DNA of 6,616 nt from the NCBI GenBank assembly GCA_029863105.1, contig JAOTWC010000084.1:1-6616 (forward strand), in the 5' to 3' direction. The position numbers and the translations under genes were made by a program. How positions within the stretch are numbered: position 1 is the first letter of the stretch; each line of letters opens with the position of its first letter. The notes below the pieces were generated by a model, which was not told the DNA's origin, searched no databases, and worked only from the letters and a program-made list of their open reading frames with translations. The DNA is from Gemmatimonadota bacterium (GTDB taxonomy: Bacteria; Gemmatimonadota; Gemmatimonadetes; Palauibacterales; Palauibacteraceae). Shown piece after piece: positions 1 to 5,625 of this stretch.

Positions 1-853
1 ACTCATCGCCATCTCCAACCTGCCATGCCTTTCGATCCCGATAGATTTCCAGTGAGAACTCCTCGGGGATCTCGAAGTCGGCGGTGCCCGGACGCTTGCG
101 ATTCACGATCGGCTTCTCCACGCGATCGGCTCGGAATACCCGGATGTCATCTCGGAGCGAATCATGACCGACGACGTACCAGGCGCCCATTTCGAACAGG
201 ATTCCGTATGGCGCGATCTCTCGCGCCAGGGACTGTTCACGGTCGGGAGACCGGTAGGAAAAGGAAACGCGTTTGCGCCTCAGCAGAGCATCCGACAGAA
301 CATCCAGCGTACTCGGCAGGTCGGGCTGGAAGGTCCCGACAACCCTCAGCATCGGCAGATGGTCGTCCATCGAATCCAGATCAAACGACAGCTTCCCCAA
401 CGCAGACCGGGTGTCCGCGGCAAACGGCGAATCTGCGATCGTGAGCGCCGCTCGCAGCGCGTCGAGAGTTTCCTCGAGATCTTCGGCGGCTACCGCGAAC
501 CGCTGTTCCCGGCTGTTCCGACGCGGGAGGGAGTCGAGTCCGTCGCCAACGCTGACGCTGGGAAGGTAGAACTCCGCTGCCCGCAGGCGGTATCCCTCGG
601 CCAGTTCGCCTCCGTAGGCCACCACGAACTGCTCGGTTTCGATGGGGATTCCGGCTGCACGGAGCTCGTCCTTGTCCCGCTCGAACATCCGTCGAACGGA
701 ATCGGCGCTCGTTGCAGAACCGTCCGGTCGGGCCGTTCCGTATGCCGGCACCGCCGCGAACAGCTCGTCTACGGTAGCCGGAGTTCGGCGCCCCAACAGG
801 AACGCAAGCAGATCGAGCCAGCGCTGCGTCTTTGTGATCCTGTCCGTCGGCAT
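1..853 (-). CDS. WYL-domain HTH transcriptional regulator (PafB/PafC-like), C-terminus cut by window edge
   Basis: Predicted DNA-binding regulator. Reading down from ATG at 853 gives 284 uninterrupted codons to the left edge, with no stop, so the C-terminus is missing. Residues about 5-70 look like the winged-helix N-terminus of PafB/PafC-type proteins: TKTQRWLDLLAFLL, then a second helical stretch with SVRRMFERDKDELRAAGIPIE. Residues about 182-250 match a WYL domain: LLRRKRVSFSY, IAPYGILF, GAWYVVGHD (W225-Y226-V227 in place of W-Y-L) and IRVFRADRVE. In known members the WYL domain binds ligands such as nucleic acid and controls the HTH; some respond to DNA damage. What this one senses cannot be read here. 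The gene starts 11 nt after the stop of the upstream metallopeptidase and has no clear ribosome binding site, so translation may be coupled. The family is usually about 310-340 aa, so roughly 30-50 residues are probably missing. Confidence 0.85.
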   Translation of the reverse strand, partial: MPTDRITKTQRWLDLLAFLLGRRTPATVDELFAAVPAYGTARPDGSATSADSVRRMFERDKDELRAAGIPIETEQFVVAYGGELAEGYRLRAAEFYLPSVSVGDGLDSLPRRNSREQRFAVAAEDLEETLDALRAALTIADSPFAADTRSALGKLSFDLDSMDDHLPMLRVVGTFQPDLPSTLDVLSDALLRRKRVSFSYRSPDREQSLAREIAPYGILFEMGAWYVVGHDSLRDDIRVFRADRVEKPIVNRKRPGTADFEIPEEFSLEIYRDRKAWQVGDGDE

Positions 854-864
854 GGGCACGGGAC

Positions 865-1734
865 TCAGCGGTACCCGGCGGCCGAGAACGTATCACAGGC
901 TTCGAGCCGCCCGGACTCCAATCCGGCACGGAACCACCGCATGCGCTGCTCTGAAGATCCGTGTGTGAACGACTCGGGAGAGGCAGCCCGCCCCGCGTTG
1001 TTCTGCAACCGGTCGTCCCCGATCGCTGCGGCGGTGCGCAGACCTTCCTCCACGTCACCCGGCTCGAGTACCGTACCGCCACCCGGTGCGTTCGCCCGGT
1101 TGGCCCACAGTCCCGCGTAACAGTCTGCCTGCAGTTCGAGCAGCACGGACAGTTCATTCCGGCTCTCGGGAGAGCTGCGTTGCGCGTCGCGCACCGCGGC
1201 CGAGGTGCCCAGGAGATTCTGCACGTGGTGACCCACCTCATGTGCGATCACGTAGGCGCCGGCGAAATCGAATTCCTGCGGCGACACACCCGCCATCCGG
1301 CCCAGGTCCCGGAAGAAACCGAGGTCGATGTATACCTGTTTATCCGGCGGACAATAGAACGGACCGGTCGCCGCGCTGTTGAGACCGCACGCCGAACGAA
1401 CGGCATCGGTGAACAGGACCAGAGTCGGAGGTTCGTACGTGCCGCCAGCCGCTTGAAAGACGTCGGTCCAGACGTCCTCGGTCATTCCCAGCGTTGCTGC
1501 GGTGAACTCGGCCAGTTCATCTTCCGCCGCACTGGGCTGGCGGGGCGCAGCAGGTACCGCTCCGCCTCCGTCCAGCAGGGCGGAGATGAACGGCAGCGGA
1601 TCGCCCCCCAGCAGCACGACAACCAGTACGATCACGACGCCCAGACCGCCTCCGACTCGCAGCCCGCGCCCGCCGACCGCGCGACCTCGCCGGTCGTCTA
1701 CGTTCGTACTTCTGCGACTCTGCTTCCAACGCAT
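865..1734 (-). CDS. Neutral zinc metallopeptidase, YpfJ family (PF04228), membrane anchored
   Basis: Predicted zinc-dependent peptidase of 289 aa. The N-terminus MRWKQSRRSTNVDDRRG is the characteristic opening of this family. A single hydrophobic segment at about residues 25-44 should anchor it with the catalytic part outside the cytoplasm. The zinc site is visible as HEVGHH (H165, E166, H169) and a downstream ELQADCYAG in which E200 is the likely third ligand. Family features after it are also present, including FTHGSSEQR at about 256-264. Length is normal and nothing seems missing. Cysteines at about 115, 128, 205 and 280 could form disulfides outside the membrane. A GGAG lies 7 nt before the ATG at 1734, which supports this start. 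It is the first gene of a probable two-gene operon with the WYL regulator. The substrate of the family is poorly known; the family call is firm, the role is not. Confidence 0.92.
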   Translation of the reverse strand: MRWKQSRRSTNVDDRRGRAVGGRGLRVGGGLGVVIVLVVVLLGGDPLPFISALLDGGGAVPAAPRQPSAAEDELAEFTAATLGMTEDVWTDVFQAAGGTYEPPTLVLFTDAVRSACGLNSAATGPFYCPPDKQVYIDLGFFRDLGRMAGVSPQEFDFAGAYVIAHEVGHHVQNLLGTSAAVRDAQRSSPESRNELSVLLELQADCYAGLWANRANAPGGGTVLEPGDVEEGLRTAAAIGDDRLQNNAGRAASPESFTHGSSEQRMRWFRAGLESGRLEACDTFSAAGYR

Positions 1735-1776
1735 CGGGTGCTCCAGTTCGTGGTGTGCGGCTCGGCAGCGGGGGTG

Positions 1777-1805
1777 AATATATGGCGGATCGGCCGTCCG
1801 GCGAA
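1777..1805 (-). promoter_or_regulatory. Candidate sigma-70-type promoter for the metallopeptidase-WYL operon
   Basis: On the minus strand, TATATT (1782-1777) matches the -10 consensus at five of six positions. A weak -35-like TTCGCC (1805-1800, three of six) sits 17 nt upstream. Transcription would start about 35 nt before the ATG at 1734. This is the most AT-rich spot on the minus-strand side of the divergent gap. The rest of the gap (1735-1899) has an AT-richer stretch at 1819-1838 that may serve the plus-strand gene, but I see no convincing box pair there. Judged by eye only. Confidence 0.3.
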
Positions 1806-1899
1806 CTCTGTCCGGGGGTTGTATGTTTTGTAGATATGTCCAAGTCTGGCCCGTGCGGACGCCGGGCTCAGGCTCCCATCAAACGACGGGTACGTGCTG

Positions 1900-3303
1900 A
1901 TGAGAACTGCTGATTTCGCGCGATGTGTGGCCTCCCTGGCAGTCGCGGTCGGTTTCGTTTCGTGCGCCGATAATCCGACCTTACCGGATCCCGATCCCGA
2001 TCCGGAGTTTCTCGGGAGCACGATTGCACCGGGTCCTGTCAACGTACTGAGCGCCGTGGTCACGGTAACGGCCACGGGCTTTGAAACAGCCGCACTGCGG
2101 ATGCGGACACCGGGCGAGCCGGACATGGTCTCGCCGCCGTATGCGTTCGACGGCCGCGAAAGCCGCCCGGCTGCGCTGGGACTGCTTCCGGAAACGACCT
2201 ATGAGATCGACGTTCTCGTGACGGCCGATGGAGAGACGCAGCTCGGGGAGATGCACTCGTTTACCACCGATGCTCTACCGGCCTGGGTCCCGACGATCAC
2301 CCCCGTCGGATCGCCGAGCGTGGAAGGATACGTCGTGCTGTCGCATCCGCCCGGGGCGATCATCATCGACAACCAGGGACGAGTCAGGTGGTACGTCGGC
2401 GATCCCGACGGGCCGATATTCGGCTTCCTCACCAGCTTCATGGCCCATCCCAACGGCGAATACACACTGAACGGTCTGAACGACCAGCTCCGGGTGCATC
2501 GGGCGATCAACGAACTCGGCGAGGAGGTCCGCCTTCTGGCGTGCGTGGGTCGCGAGACCCGGTTTCATGAGATCCGGGTGCTGGCCGACGGCGGATATTG
2601 GGTAGGGTGCGAGAACCCGGTCCCGACCGACCTGTCGTCGCGCGGGGGCAACGCCGACGGGGAGGTCATCTGGACGGTGTTCCAGCACGTCGGTCCGGAC
2701 GGGAGCCTGGAATTCGAATTCAACACAGCCGACCATTTCAGCCTGGACGACATCGACCAGGACGTGTTCGTTGGCGTGTCGCAGGTCAACATCACGCACG
2801 GAAATGCCATCGATTTTGACACTGACGGCAATCTGCTGTTTTCGTGGCGCAGCCTGAACGAGGTGACCAAGGTCGACGCCGTGACCGGCGAGGTGATCTG
2901 GAGGTTGGGCGGCAACGCGAGCACGCTCACCGTGGTCGATGACACGCGCGCGTTCGAGAGGCCGCATGGACTCCGTGCGGTCGGCCCGGGACTCGTTCAG
3001 CTGCTGGACAACGGCTCGGTCGCGCCGAGCCGACTCGTGCGCTATGCCGTGGACGAACAGGCAATGACCGCCACCCGCGTGCTCGAGTTCGTCACCGAAG
3101 AAGGGTCGTACACGTCCACCGGCGGCAGCACGGAGGTCGTAGGCACGGATCACGCTCTCGTGTCGTTCGGCACCGTCGGCAAGGTGGTGGAAGTGAATGC
3201 CGCCGGCGTCGAGACGTTCGACCTTACTGGAGTCGAGGGGACCTATATCTTCCGGGCCAGCCGGATCTCCTCGCTGTACGCGGCCGAGCGTGCGGGTGAC
3301 TGA
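1900..3303 (+). CDS. Arylsulfotransferase (ASST) family lipoprotein
   Basis: Predicted aryl-sulfate sulfotransferase, an enzyme family that moves sulfate from one phenolic sulfate to another phenol without PAPS; 467 aa. It begins with a signal peptide ending in GFVSC, so C22 is the likely lipidated residue, followed by a Pro-Asp linker (29-36). Residues about 42-125 resemble an Fn3-like beta sandwich (LLPETTYEIDVLV). The rest is the ASST region: FHEIRVLADGGYW (H223), THGNAIDFD (H300), LLFSWRSLNEV (R317), TGEVIWRLGG (332-338) and ERPHGL (H356), then LLDNG. The order H-H-R-H matches the catalytic set known from E. coli AssT (H252, H356, R374, H436), so activity is plausible. Cysteines 215 and 237 flank H223. 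I chose ATG 1900 rather than the in-frame GTG at 1894 because GGG at 1888-1890 is 9 nt from the ATG but only 3 from the GTG. Sulfate donor and acceptor are unknown. Confidence 0.85.
   Translation: MRTADFARCVASLAVAVGFVSCADNPTLPDPDPDPEFLGSTIAPGPVNVLSAVVTVTATGFETAALRMRTPGEPDMVSPPYAFDGRESRPAALGLLPETTYEIDVLVTADGETQLGEMHSFTTDALPAWVPTITPVGSPSVEGYVVLSHPPGAIIIDNQGRVRWYVGDPDGPIFGFLTSFMAHPNGEYTLNGLNDQLRVHRAINELGEEVRLLACVGRETRFHEIRVLADGGYWVGCENPVPTDLSSRGGNADGEVIWTVFQHVGPDGSLEFEFNTADHFSLDDIDQDVFVGVSQVNITHGNAIDFDTDGNLLFSWRSLNEVTKVDAVTGEVIWRLGGNASTLTVVDDTRAFERPHGLRAVGPGLVQLLDNGSVAPSRLVRYAVDEQAMTATRVLEFVTEEGSYTSTGGSTEVVGTDHALVSFGTVGKVVEVNAAGVETFDLTGVEGTYIFRASRISSLYAAERAGD
1987..2004 (+). repeat. Three-copy hexamer encoding the Pro-Asp linker
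   Basis: Three tandem copies of GATCCC (the last ends in G) sit just after the lipobox of the ASST gene and encode alternating Pro and Asp. Such short in-frame units can change in number between strains and would then change the tether length between the lipid anchor and the folded part. Seen directly; variability is inferred. Confidence 0.6.
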
Positions 3304-3304
3304 A

Positions 3305-3652
3305 CTACACGGCGGTCGCTGAGATCTCCTCGACGAGGAGTTCCGGATGCGAACGTGGGACAGCCACGCGGAAGGCGATGAACGGAAACAGCGGGTTGGG
3401 CAGCCAGTACATCCAGCCCGCGCTCCTGATCGGCTCCTCCCCCGGGAGCCTCAGGTCCATCCACACGTAGAGGAACTTGCAGAAGCATACGCCGGGGATG
3501 TAGTTCGGCTTAAAGGCATCCGTTCGCAGATGCTTACGACCGATATACACATTGCCTTCGAACGGGGTCATCCCCCACCCCTTCGGCCCTTCTGCGAGCA
3601 ATCTGCCGGAGGGGCCGTGCGTGACGCGGATGAACGTCTGCCCCTTACTCAT
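3305..3652 (-). CDS. Small DUF427-like protein
   Basis: A 115-aa protein, probably cytoplasmic, with no signal peptide or membrane segment. From memory of the family pattern it fits DUF427 (PF04248, a small beta fold of unknown function): EGNVY at 32-36, F47-x-P49, C56-x-x-K59, D66 ten residues after C56, WMYWLPNP at 80-87 and a closing RVAVP. Two things differ from typical members: the glycine after CxxK is F60, and a second cysteine (C58) makes a C-x-C. It is the last gene of the operon. Its ATG at 3652 lies inside the end of the restored reading frame of the gene upstream, and there is no clear ribosome binding site, so coupling is likely. Its TAG stop lies 1 nt from the stop of the convergent ASST gene. 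I am fairly sure it is a real gene and moderately sure of the family; no function is claimed. Confidence 0.6.
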   Translation of the reverse strand: MSKGQTFIRVTHGPSGRLLAEGPKGWGMTPFEGNVYIGRKHLRTDAFKPNYIPGVCFCKFLYVWMDLRLPGEEPIRSAGWMYWLPNPLFPFIAFRVAVPRSHPELLVEEISATAV

Positions 3653-3778
3653 GTCGTAGAAGCGACCTGATCAGGGGCACGCGGAAATCGGAATCTGACA
3701 CGAAGTATCCACCCAGAACCGACAGCCTGCGTTCCGGTCCGATGTCAATCTGATCGAGGAGGACGACTCCGTGTCTCC
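3645..3778 (-). other. Displaced C-terminal reading frame of the gene at 3671-4321 (frameshift)
   Basis: The alternative minus-strand frame here encodes VVLLDQIDIGPERRLSVLGG followed by YFVSDSDFRVPLIRSLLRHE and a TAA at 3647-3645. It has the regular hydrophobic alternation of a folded beta-rich C-terminus and resembles the closing part of chalcone-isomerase-like proteins. It has no start of its own that makes sense. The join falls after codon 184 of the upstream frame, at about 3767-3769, where adding a single base (for example a G giving GAG-GTC-GTC) restores one continuous 225-codon frame. Confidence 0.65.
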
Positions 3779-4321
3779 GACGAATACGGTCCGCAGCGTG
3801 TCGCCCCTGATCCGATAGTGCATCTCGTCGTGCTTGCGGACCCGTCGGTGTCGCAGGAACGAGTACCACACAGGCAATCCCTCGGAGATCTCGGCGAAGG
3901 CCGCGTCGTCGATCAATCCTGCCTCACGAGCGGCCTGCAGGTTCTCGCCCGCGGCGTCCAGAAACTGGCCCAGGCTGACACCGCGTAGAAATCGTATCCT
4001 CGCCCATACGTCCGTCGCTTCGAGCGCAGCGGCGGCGACAGCTTCATACACGACGTCGGGGGCCTCCTCCAGTGCCGCGCCAGCCCTCACCCTTGCATCA
4101 TCGGCAGCCGCGAACCAGAGCTCGAGCGTGAGCACGTCCACCTTGAACAGCGTCTTCTCGAGCTTCATCGACATCGCAGGGTAAGGCCCGGAGGCCAGGC
4201 CGGAGGTGTCCACGGGGACGGGACGGGAAGGAACTTGCCCGTGAAGCGCCGCCGGAACCACGACGAACGACAGCAGGCCCGCGATCAGCTTGGCGGAGAG
4301 GTTGCGGCTGGTTGATCTCAT
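3671..4321 (-). CDS. Exported protein, possibly chalcone-isomerase-like, with a frameshifted C-terminus
   Basis: As read, 216 aa. A signal peptide (residues 1 to about 28, ending ALHG-Q) indicates export to the periplasm. The mature part has FKVDVLTLELWF (59-70), a helical stretch rich in Ala, and IRFLRGVSLGQFLDA (109-123). These recall bacterial chalcone-isomerase-like proteins, which have no assigned enzyme activity, but the match is weak. After residue 184 the sequence turns into a Ser- and Cys-rich tail ending at a TGA (3673-3671) that looks unlike the rest. One extra base near 3767 would instead give a coherent ending in another frame and a 225-aa protein ending at 3645. The gene lies 36 nt after the DsbA-like lipoprotein gene, in the same direction, so they probably share a transcript. 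The AG-rich GAAGAG touches the ATG at 4321 and is too close to be a good ribosome binding site. Annotate as possibly disrupted. Confidence 0.6.
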   Translation of the reverse strand: MRSTSRNLSAKLIAGLLSFVVVPAALHGQVPSRPVPVDTSGLASGPYPAMSMKLEKTLFKVDVLTLELWFAAADDARVRAGAALEEAPDVVYEAVAAAALEATDVWARIRFLRGVSLGQFLDAAGENLQAAREAGLIDDAAFAEISEGLPVWYSFLRHRRVRKHDEMHYRIRGDTLRTVFVGDTESSSSIRLTSDRNAGCRFWVDTSCQIPISACP

Positions 4322-4357
4322 CTCTTCGGCAACAGCGTCCGGCCCGACCGGGTTCCT

Positions 4358-5458
4358 CTAACTGCCGACTCGCTCCAATTCCTCGTCGAGAGCCGCGGCC
4401 ACCACACTGTATGCCACGGCACCCCCTGGGACCGGAATCCCATTCACGAACAAGGCGGGCGTCCCGGTTACCCCGGCAGATCGACCGGCCGCCAGATCGT
4501 TCTGTATCGTCTCGACGTAGCGGCCCGTGTCGAGGCATTGGTCGAACGCCGCCTGATCCAGACCGAGTCTCCCGGCTTTCTCCTTGAGATCTCGCACGAG
4601 CAAGCTCTCCTGCTCCTGGAACAGCAGATCGTGATAGGCCCAGAATTCCCCCTGTTCGTCGGCGCACAGCGACGCCTCCGCGGCCTTGAACGCGTTAGGA
4701 TGGATCCTCGTCAGAGGAAACTGCCGATAGACGATCTTCACTCGGCCCGCATAGTCCTCCTCGATCCGTTTCAACGTCGGGAAGAATCGACTGCAGAACG
4801 GGCACTCGAAGTCGGAGAACTCGACGAGCGTGACCGCGGCGTCTTCAGGCCCGAGGGCCGGCGCACCTTCGTTATCGATCACGAGGCGGAACGGCGGAAG
4901 GTTGTAGCGGACACTGTACTCTTCCGCGAGGCGGTCCTGGAGCGTCTTCTCGGCCTCGACGCGCCGTGAACTCGCCAGGTAGTCGCGGATCTGCTCACGG
5001 ACGTCGCCCAGCGTCTGCCCGCGGAGGCGGGATTGATTGGCCCGGTAGATCGCCTGGATATCGTCCTCGGTGACCTCTTCCACTCCAATTTCCGCCGCCA
5101 GCAAGTCAGCTACCGACATACCGCGCTTGTCCGCTTCGGCGGCCAGCAGCCGTTGTCGCAGCAACGCCTGAACAGCATCGCTGAGCAACGTGTGCCGTTG
5201 CTGCTGGTAGTTCACCTCCAGGGCGTCCAGCTGTTCGCCGACCCGGGCGCGCACATCGTCCAGAGTGATGGGGTCGTCACCGATCAGGGCGAGTACGTCC
5301 GGCGTCTCCGCCGCGTCACCCGATACGGCGACCGTCGGCCGGTCGGCTGGAGTGGAGGCGGTCTGGCTATCTGCGCAGGCAGTCGGGATCGCGAGGAGTG
5401 CAAGCAACAGAACTGTCGTCGGTAGCGGCCTGTGCCCCTGGTGATGTGTGCGGTTCAT
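4358..5458 (-). CDS. DsbA-like thioredoxin-fold lipoprotein with SurA-like N-terminal region
   Basis: A 366-aa envelope protein, predicted thiol oxidoreductase or disulfide isomerase. The N-terminus is a signal peptide ending in PTAC, with C28 as likely lipidated Cys; Pro at -3 is not ideal for a lipobox. Residues about 54-185 resemble the helical chaperone region of SurA/PpiC proteins (ALIGDDPITLDDVRARVGEQ, then a long Gln/Arg/Leu helix), without a rotamase domain. Residues about 190-362 form a DsbA-like domain: VTLVEFSDFECPFC with catalytic C219-P-F-C222, IVYRQFPL, HPNAFKAAEA and the cis-proline loop VTGTPALFVNG (P334). Extra cysteines at 265 and 308 are also common in Thioredoxin_4-type proteins. 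It heads the operon of three minus-strand genes. No Shine-Dalgarno is visible before the ATG. The domain call is strong; whether it oxidises, isomerises or reduces cannot be told from sequence. Confidence 0.9.
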   Translation of the reverse strand: MNRTHHQGHRPLPTTVLLLALLAIPTACADSQTASTPADRPTVAVSGDAAETPDVLALIGDDPITLDDVRARVGEQLDALEVNYQQQRHTLLSDAVQALLRQRLLAAEADKRGMSVADLLAAEIGVEEVTEDDIQAIYRANQSRLRGQTLGDVREQIRDYLASSRRVEAEKTLQDRLAEEYSVRYNLPPFRLVIDNEGAPALGPEDAAVTLVEFSDFECPFCSRFFPTLKRIEEDYAGRVKIVYRQFPLTRIHPNAFKAAEASLCADEQGEFWAYHDLLFQEQESLLVRDLKEKAGRLGLDQAAFDQCLDTGRYVETIQNDLAAGRSAGVTGTPALFVNGIPVPGGAVAYSVVAAALDEELERVGS

Positions 5459-5566
5459 GTCGCGCCATTCGGTTCAGATTGTCTTGTGAGCACCAGTCCG
5501 GGCCTGGAGCGGCCGGTCCGCAGAATAGGACTGTCGCCACGCACTGCCAAGCTCCGGATGCACGAA

Positions 5567-5592
5567 GGGGCGGCGTGTCGCCACGCCGCCCC
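5567..5592 (-). terminator. GC hairpin after the repeat-protein gene, probable terminator
   Basis: GGGGCGGCGTG (5567-5577) and CACGCCGCCCC (5582-5592) form a perfect 11-bp stem with a 4-nt loop. It starts 33 nt beyond the stop of the minus-strand gene ending at 5626 and precedes the next minus-strand gene. No T-run follows on either strand, so it is not a textbook intrinsic terminator; it could stop transcription in a high-GC genome or protect the mRNA 3' end. The rest of the gap (5459-5625) shows no gene and no convincing promoter by eye. Confidence 0.5.
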
Positions 5593-5625
5593 CCCGGGGG
5601 TTGATGTGAAACTGAAGGACCGGTC

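Noticed and set aside
164..1120. Long plus-strand open frame of 318 codons
   Set aside because: It lies antisense to the WYL and metallopeptidase genes, both of which have strong family motifs. Its Arg/Ser/Pro-rich translation is typical of a high-GC shadow.
381..1241. Minus-strand open frame of 286 codons
   Set aside because: It overlaps both real minus-strand genes in another frame and shows no domain; composition is Arg/Gly-rich.
961..1833. Plus-strand open frame of 290 codons
   Set aside because: Antisense to the metallopeptidase, whose zinc motif is intact; it also runs through the promoter region of the divergent gap.
2275..3153. Minus-strand open frame of 292 codons
   Set aside because: Antisense to the ASST gene, which has clear family motifs along this stretch.
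3755..3778. Programmed -1 frameshift
   Set aside because: No X-XXY-YYZ slippery heptamer and no obvious stimulating structure are seen at the junction; an indel or sequencing error is simpler.
4098..4667. Minus-strand open frame across the gap between the DsbA-like gene and the next gene
   Set aside because: Arg/Gly-rich, bridges two genes in a different frame and has no recognisable feature.
5591..5600. CCCCCGGGGG palindrome as an operator
   Set aside because: It is a simple GC run next to the hairpin, with no second copy near a promoter.
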